A stretch of 9,795 nt of DNA from Pseudomonadota bacterium (GTDB lineage: Bacteria; Desulfobacterota; Desulfovibrionia; Desulfovibrionales; Desulfovibrionaceae). This document shows, one piece after another, positions 6,325 through 9,795 of this stretch; position 1 is the first letter of the stretch; each line of letters opens with the position of its first letter. The position numbers were made by a program, and so were the translations under genes. The stretch spans positions 1 through 9,795 of the forward strand of contig JAEZMB010000126.1 of the NCBI GenBank assembly GCA_023435825.1, read 5' to 3'. Below the pieces are notes generated by a model. That model saw only the letters and a list, made by a program, of their open reading frames with translations. It did not search any database and was not told where the DNA came from.

Positions 6325-6424
6325 GTGTCGCGCCCACGAAAAGCGCAGGGGGCATTTCGTAGGCAACATGGTTAAACTACTTGTTTTTCGTGAAAATACT
6401 GCCGTATTTTTCAAAGTACACGAC
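6325..6424 (+). repeat. Dispersed structured repeat, copy B (plus orientation)
   Basis: This copy runs from GTGTCGCG (6325) to TTCAA (6414), 90 nt, plus a right end at 6424. Terminal inverted repeats are TCGTGT (6323-6328) and ACACGA (6418-6423). Internal stems are ACGAAA/TTTCGT (6336-6341 with 6355-6360) and AAAATAC-TGCC-GTATTTT (6393-6410). It ends one base from the stop codon of tetR, which reads the opposite way. On either strand the last hairpin is near a short T-run and could assist termination. Confidence 0.82.
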
Positions 6425-6425
6425 A

Positions 6426-7007
6426 TTAGGCTCCGAAAAGCAGGCGCGCGGCAAAAGCCTCGAAGGTCGCCAGGGGACCGTCGTTGCGGGTCGCCTTCAT
6501 GCGCAAAAGCGCCCCCTGCCAGGCCCCGGCCAAAAAGCCCGCCGCCTCGGCCGGGTCGAGGCCCGCTTCGATCTCCCCGGACGCCTGGCCGGCCTCGACC
6601 AACCGCGTGAAAAACCGCGTCAGCCCCTCCAGGGAAACGGCCAGCCGCTTCCCCAGCACCTCGGACTGGCCGGCCATCTCCAGCACCAGGTTGCCGATGG
6701 GGCAGCCGCGCCGAAACCCGCCCTCGGCCTGGGACTCCCGGTAGCGGGCCACGAACAGCGCCAGCCGCTCCCGACAGGTCAGGCCCTCGGTTTCCAGGGC
6801 CGGCCGGCCGATCTCCCGGACCATGGCCTCGTAGTGCTCGATGACCGCCAGGGCAAAGGCTTCCTTGCTCGGAAAATAATGGTAAAACGACCCCTTGGGC
6901 GCTCCGGCCGCGTCCAGGATCTCCTTGAGGCCCGTGCCGGCATAGCCCTGGCCGTGCATGATGGCCGCTCCGGCCCGGATGATGCGCTCCCGCGCGGTCT
7001 CGTTCAT
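6426..7007 (-). CDS. TetR/AcrR-family repressor, NemR-like
   Basis: This 193-residue protein has a normal TetR layout: an N-terminal helix-turn-helix (about residues 5-50) with GYAGTGLKEILDAAGAPKGS and the family-typical FYHYFPSKEAF (41-51), then a helical ligand-binding half. It resembles E. coli NemR as I remember it: PKGSFYHYFxSKEAF is nearly the same, and RRGCPIGN (99-106) aligns with the NemR segment holding its redox-sensing cysteine, so Cys102 here may sense electrophiles or oxidants (inference). Only one other cysteine exists (78). A palindromic operator lies 12 bp upstream of the start, indicating autoregulation, and a near-identical site precedes the CGGC gene. No Shine-Dalgarno is visible before ATG 7007, suggesting leaderless translation. 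The stop abuts repeat copy B. Confidence 0.93.
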   Translation of the reverse strand: MNETARERIIRAGAAIMHGQGYAGTGLKEILDAAGAPKGSFYHYFPSKEAFALAVIEHYEAMVREIGRPALETEGLTCRERLALFVARYRESQAEGGFRRGCPIGNLVLEMAGQSEVLGKRLAVSLEGLTRFFTRLVEAGQASGEIEAGLDPAEAAGFLAGAWQGALLRMKATRNDGPLATFEAFAARLLFGA

Positions 7008-7014
7008 GGGGCGA

Positions 7015-7043
7015 GAATTAGACCGGTCGGTCTAGGCGGTCAA
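7015..7043 (-). promoter_or_regulatory. tetR promoter with overlapping operator palindrome
   Basis: The operator TAGACCGGTCGGTCTA (7019-7034) has perfect 6-bp arms TAGACC/GGTCTA around a 4-bp centre. On the minus strand a -35 TTGACC lies at 7043-7038; the best -10 is TCTAAT (7022-7017, 15-bp spacer), or TAATTC (7020-7015) at 17 bp. Either way the operator covers the spacer and -10, the classic layout for self-repression. The -10 ends only 7-9 bases from the ATG, so the transcript would have almost no leader. Confidence 0.72.
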
Positions 7044-7045
7044 GC

Positions 7046-7067
7046 AAAAAAAACGGCCTCAGCCGTT
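7046..7067 (-). terminator. Intrinsic terminator of the MerR-type gene
   Basis: On the minus strand AACGGC-TGAG-GCCGTT (7067 to 7052) runs into TTTTTT (a run of eight Ts in total, 7053-7046). The loop contains the TGA stop codon of the MerR-type gene (7061-7059), so the terminator is built into the end of the coding sequence. It separates that gene from the tetR promoter immediately downstream. Confidence 0.85.
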
Positions 7068-7664
7068 GCCGCGTTCCTCGCCCAAAGCCTTGATCTTGCC
7101 CAGCAGGAAGCTTTCCAGCTCGCGGCGGTCCTTGCGCAGGCGCACCAACTCGGCTTCCAGCACCCGCACCTTGTCGCCCAGGGCGGCGTTTTCGGCCCGG
7201 GCCTGCGCCAGCTCGCTCGTAAAGGCGGTCATGGTCGACTCCGGCAAGGCGGCCGGACCGCCGGGCTGGCCCCGCCCGAGCTGTTCGGCCAGGGTCCGGG
7301 CGATCTCCGCGCCCATGGCCGAGGCCATGGCCAGCACGGTCTGGGCGTCCACGGTCCCGCCCGCCCCGCCGCCGGCCGTCGTCGCCAGGGGGCCGGACGA
7401 GCTTTGCGCCTCGCCGCTGCCCACGTTGACCGGGTAGCGCCGGGCAAGCTCGGTGCGCACGTCGCCGGCCGACAGCCCCTGGGCCAGCATGGCCCCGATG
7501 TCGCGAAAGATCTCCACCGCCTCGGCCCGGTAGCGCTTGCCGCGCCCGGTGCCGAAGCTCGGCAGCACGTCGTCGAAACGGTTTTTCCAATAGTGCAGGG
7601 TCGATTCCGGCACATCCAGAATCTTGGCCATGGCGGCGATGGAATACAGGCGGTTGTCGGCCAC
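7059..7664 (-). CDS. MerR-type DNA-binding protein with C-terminal coiled coil
   Basis: With the start at GTG 7664 the protein has 201 residues. Residues 6-77 form a MerR-like winged helix-turn-helix: RLYSIAAMAKILDVPESTLHYWKNRF (5-30), wing GTGRGKRYRAEAVEIFRDI (38-56), then the helix GAMLAQGLSAGDVRTELARRYP. A Gly/Ala/Ser-rich linker follows (about 82-145) and residues 148-195 show heptad-like spacing with many charged residues, a likely coiled coil for dimerisation. No metal-binding cysteines are present, so it is not a classic metal or redox MerR sensor. GTG 7664 is chosen because GGGAGG lies 5 bases before it and the domain begins right there; the frame extends to ATG 7835, but that part shows no domain. 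It is divergent from the acyltransferase gene with a 212-bp shared region, so it may regulate that gene (context only). A TTGACA at 7724-7719 could be its -35, but no good -10 goes with it. Confidence 0.87.
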   Translation of the reverse strand: MADNRLYSIAAMAKILDVPESTLHYWKNRFDDVLPSFGTGRGKRYRAEAVEIFRDIGAMLAQGLSAGDVRTELARRYPVNVGSGEAQSSSGPLATTAGGGAGGTVDAQTVLAMASAMGAEIARTLAEQLGRGQPGGPAALPESTMTAFTSELAQARAENAALGDKVRVLEAELVRLRKDRRELESFLLGKIKALGEERGNG

Positions 7665-7876
7665 GTCGGCCTCCCGGGAAAACGTCGTCCCAAAGCCTTG
7701 AACCGCCGCGCCCCGCCCTGTCAAGCCGCTTCCCGGCCGGCCGCCAGCGTCGTCGCAAAGCGCCTCGCAATCGTCAAGCAAGCGCCCGGAAACGCCACAT
7801 CGCCGCCACATCGGCCGGACAGGATGCCCCAACATGCACCGTGGGCCGAAAGACGGCCGACAGGAGAGGTGACGCC

Positions 7877-9736
7877 ATGACCACCACCAGCCACCGCGAT
7901 ATTTTCGACCTCGCGCCCCATGTCAGCGGCACGTTTGCCCGCCGGGCCGCCGACTTCCTGCGGCCGGCGCTGTTTAGGCTCCTTGGCCTGGACAAGCTCG
8001 AAGCCATCCATGGCCGGCTGCCGGCCGAGGCCGACGCCGCCGGCTACATCGACGCCCTGCTCACCGAACTGGGCGTCTCCATCCGGGTAAGCCCCGAGGA
8101 ACTGGAGCGCATCCCCAAGACCGGGCCGGTGGTGGTGGTCGCCAACCACCCCTTCGGCTGCCTGGAAGGGCTGGTGCTGGCCAAGATGCTCCTGGCCGTG
8201 CGGCCCGACGCCAGGATCATGGCCAATTTCCTGCTCTCGCGGCTGCCCCAGGTGCGCGACCTGTTCGTGTTCGTCGATCCCTTCGGCGGGGCCGACGCCA
8301 CCACCCGCAACGTGCGGCCGCTCAAGGAATGCCTGTCCGTGCTGCGCGCCGGCGGCCTGCTAGGCATGTTCCCGGCCGGGGCCGTGGCCCATCCCCGCAT
8401 CATCAACGGCCGCCTGGACGTGGCCGACCCGCAGTGGAATACCTCGGTGGCCAGGCTTGTGCGCAAGACCGGAGCCACGGTGGTGCCCATCCGCTTTTCC
8501 GGCCAAAACAGCCTCCTGTTCCAGACCCTTGGCCTCGTCCATCCCATGCTGCGCACGCTCATGCTTCCCCGCGAGCTGGCCAACAAGCAAGGGGCGACGG
8601 TGGAAGCCCGCATCGGCTCGCCCGTGCCGGCCGATCGCCTGGAGCGCCTGGCCGGCCGCGACGCCGACCCCGACGCCTGCATCACCCGCCACCTGCGCCT
8701 GCGCGTGGCCTTGCTGCGCGACAGGCCCCACAAGCCCCGCCGGCTGCCGCCGCTGTTTCCGCCCCGGACCGGCGGCCGGCAGGACGCCCTCATCCCGGCC
8801 GTGAGCCCCGAACTGCTGGCCGACGAAATCGGCCGGTTGCCCGAGAGCGCCGTCCTGCACCACAGCGGCGAATTCGCGGTCATCGAGGCCAAGGCCGAGG
8901 CCATTCCGCTCGCCCTGCGGGAGATCGGGCGGCTGCGGGAATACACCTTCCGCCGGGTGGGCGAGGGCACGGGCAAGGCCTGCGACCTGGACGAGTTCGA
9001 TCCCCACTACCGCCACCTGTTTCTCTGGAACGTCGAGAAAAAGGAAATTGCCGGAGCCTACCGCATCGGCCGCACCGACGAGCTTCTGGCCGCCAAGGGC
9101 AAGCACGGCCTGTACACCAGCACGCTGTTTGTGCTCAAAACCAAGTTTTTCGCCAACATCGACCCGGCCCTGGAAATGGGGCGATCGTTCGTGCGGCCGG
9201 AATACCAGAAAAGCTACGCTCCGCTGTTGCTGCTCTGGAAAGGCCTGGCCCAGATGGTGGTGCGCGAGCCGCGCTACCGCATTCTCTTCGGTCCGGTCAG
9301 CATCACCAGCGAATACAAGCACGCCTCGCGCCGGCTCATGGCCGGCTATCTGGAAGGCCATGTCTCCCACCCGGTCCTGGCCCGCCACGTCAAACCCAAA
9401 ACGCCCCTGCGCGGCCAGACCTGGCTGGCCCGGGCGGCCAAGACTTTGGTCGCCGACCTCGACGACCTGCTGACGCTCATCGACGACATCGAGGCCGACC
9501 GCAAGGGCATACCGGTGCTGCTGCGCCAATACCTCAAACTCGGCGGCAAGCTCTTGGCCTTCAACGTGGACAAGGAGTTCGGCAACTGCCTCGACGGGCT
9601 TATCGTGGTGGATCTGCTCCAGGCCGAGCGCCGTCAGCTTGAACGCTACATGGGCAAGGATGGGCTTGCCGCTTTCGTGGCCCACCACGAACAGGCCGCC
9701 CAGGCCGAAGCGGCCACGCTGGAGCGCTGCGCCTAA
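7877..9736 (+). CDS. Bifunctional acyltransferase: PlsC-like + OlsB-like (OlsF-type aminolipid synthase)
   Basis: This 619-residue protein fuses two acyltransferase halves. The N-terminal half (about 60-290) is a PlsC-like lysophospholipid acyltransferase: NHPFGCLEG (90-98) is the catalytic-histidine block in the variant form with the acid one residue later than in HX4D, then FPAGAVAH (165-172) in place of FPEGTR, and VPIRFSGQNS (203-212). The C-terminal half (about 330-590) resembles OlsB-type N-acyltransferases: DEFDPHYRH (373-380), ALEMGRSFVRPEYQ (431-444), LLLWKGL, FGPVSITSEY (471-480) and a conserved NVDKEFGNCLDGL (563-575). Known OlsF proteins carry out both acylations of ornithine lipid synthesis in one chain; the amino acid used here cannot be read from sequence. 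ATG 7877 is preceded by AGGAGAGG (7862-7869); the in-frame ATG at 7841 lacks one. It has no clear membrane helix and is probably inner-membrane associated. Confidence 0.9.
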   Translation: MTTTSHRDIFDLAPHVSGTFARRAADFLRPALFRLLGLDKLEAIHGRLPAEADAAGYIDALLTELGVSIRVSPEELERIPKTGPVVVVANHPFGCLEGLVLAKMLLAVRPDARIMANFLLSRLPQVRDLFVFVDPFGGADATTRNVRPLKECLSVLRAGGLLGMFPAGAVAHPRIINGRLDVADPQWNTSVARLVRKTGATVVPIRFSGQNSLLFQTLGLVHPMLRTLMLPRELANKQGATVEARIGSPVPADRLERLAGRDADPDACITRHLRLRVALLRDRPHKPRRLPPLFPPRTGGRQDALIPAVSPELLADEIGRLPESAVLHHSGEFAVIEAKAEAIPLALREIGRLREYTFRRVGEGTGKACDLDEFDPHYRHLFLWNVEKKEIAGAYRIGRTDELLAAKGKHGLYTSTLFVLKTKFFANIDPALEMGRSFVRPEYQKSYAPLLLLWKGLAQMVVREPRYRILFGPVSITSEYKHASRRLMAGYLEGHVSHPVLARHVKPKTPLRGQTWLARAAKTLVADLDDLLTLIDDIEADRKGIPVLLRQYLKLGGKLLAFNVDKEFGNCLDGLIVVDLLQAERRQLERYMGKDGLAAFVAHHEQAAQAEAATLERCA

Positions 9737-9795
9737 CCGACGCCATTTTTCTCCAACAACGCGAGCGGGGCGGATTTTGGCGCGAGGCTTTGATC
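9737..9795. other. Downstream end of window, nothing recognised
   Basis: The 59 bases after the acyltransferase stop hold no complete hairpin with a T-run and no visible gene start, so how this transcript ends is not shown. Confidence 0.4.

Noticed and set aside
6001..6426. 141-codon minus-strand frame as a gene between tetR and the CGGC gene
   Set aside because: Starts in the end of repeat B, lacks a ribosome-binding site, and reads through a terminator hairpin; composition looks non-coding.
6381..7880. 499-codon plus-strand frame across tetR and the MerR gene
   Set aside because: Antisense to two recognisable regulators; His/Gly/Arg-rich and without domains.
8329..9688. Long alternative frames on both strands inside the acyltransferase gene
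   Set aside because: Arg/Pro/Ala-rich or Gly/His-rich shadows, while the chosen frame has acyltransferase motifs from end to end.

Overview
The window looks like chromosomal DNA of a GC-rich Gram-negative bacterium. The protein styles (an OlsF-like double acyltransferase, a CGGC-domain protein, a FIST-like protein, a MerR protein with a coiled-coil tail) and the very high GC content suggest a Desulfovibrio/Solidesulfovibrio-type sulfate reducer. That placement is inferred from protein character only; there is no rRNA or other marker here.

Layout, left to right. (1) 1-1706, plus strand: the 3' end of an integral-membrane protein gene, overlapped by 4 bp with a Wzx/MOP-type polysaccharide flippase; together they look like the tail of a surface-polysaccharide operon. 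(2) 1738-3143: aroC (chorismate synthase) flanked by inverted copies of a ~95-bp structured intergenic repeat, with a further related copy just downstream. (3) 3159-5292, plus strand: a long non-coding stretch with an AT-rich pocket, a good sigma-70-type promoter, a leader that can form two mutually exclusive hairpins, then a two-gene operon (a 77-aa unknown protein and a 333-aa protein whose C-terminus resembles FIST_C), closed by a very strong intrinsic terminator. (4) 5496-7007, minus strand: a cysteine-rich CGGC-domain protein and a NemR-like TetR repressor, each preceded by a near-identical TAGAC-type palindrome, so the two probably form one small regulon. A third well-preserved copy of the repeat sits one base from the tetR stop codon. 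(5) 7059-9736: a MerR-type regulator with a C-terminal coiled coil (minus strand), divergent from a 619-aa protein joining a PlsC-like O-acyltransferase to an OlsB-like N-acyltransferase (plus strand), likely making ornithine-type aminolipids.

Most interesting are the dispersed repeat family, whose terminal and internal stems show compensatory base changes between copies; the TetR/CGGC regulon, with an apparently leaderless tetR transcript and one operator shortened by 1 bp; and the unknown 77-aa/FIST-like operon with its switch-like leader. No rRNA, complete tRNA, CRISPR array, transposase or phage gene was seen.
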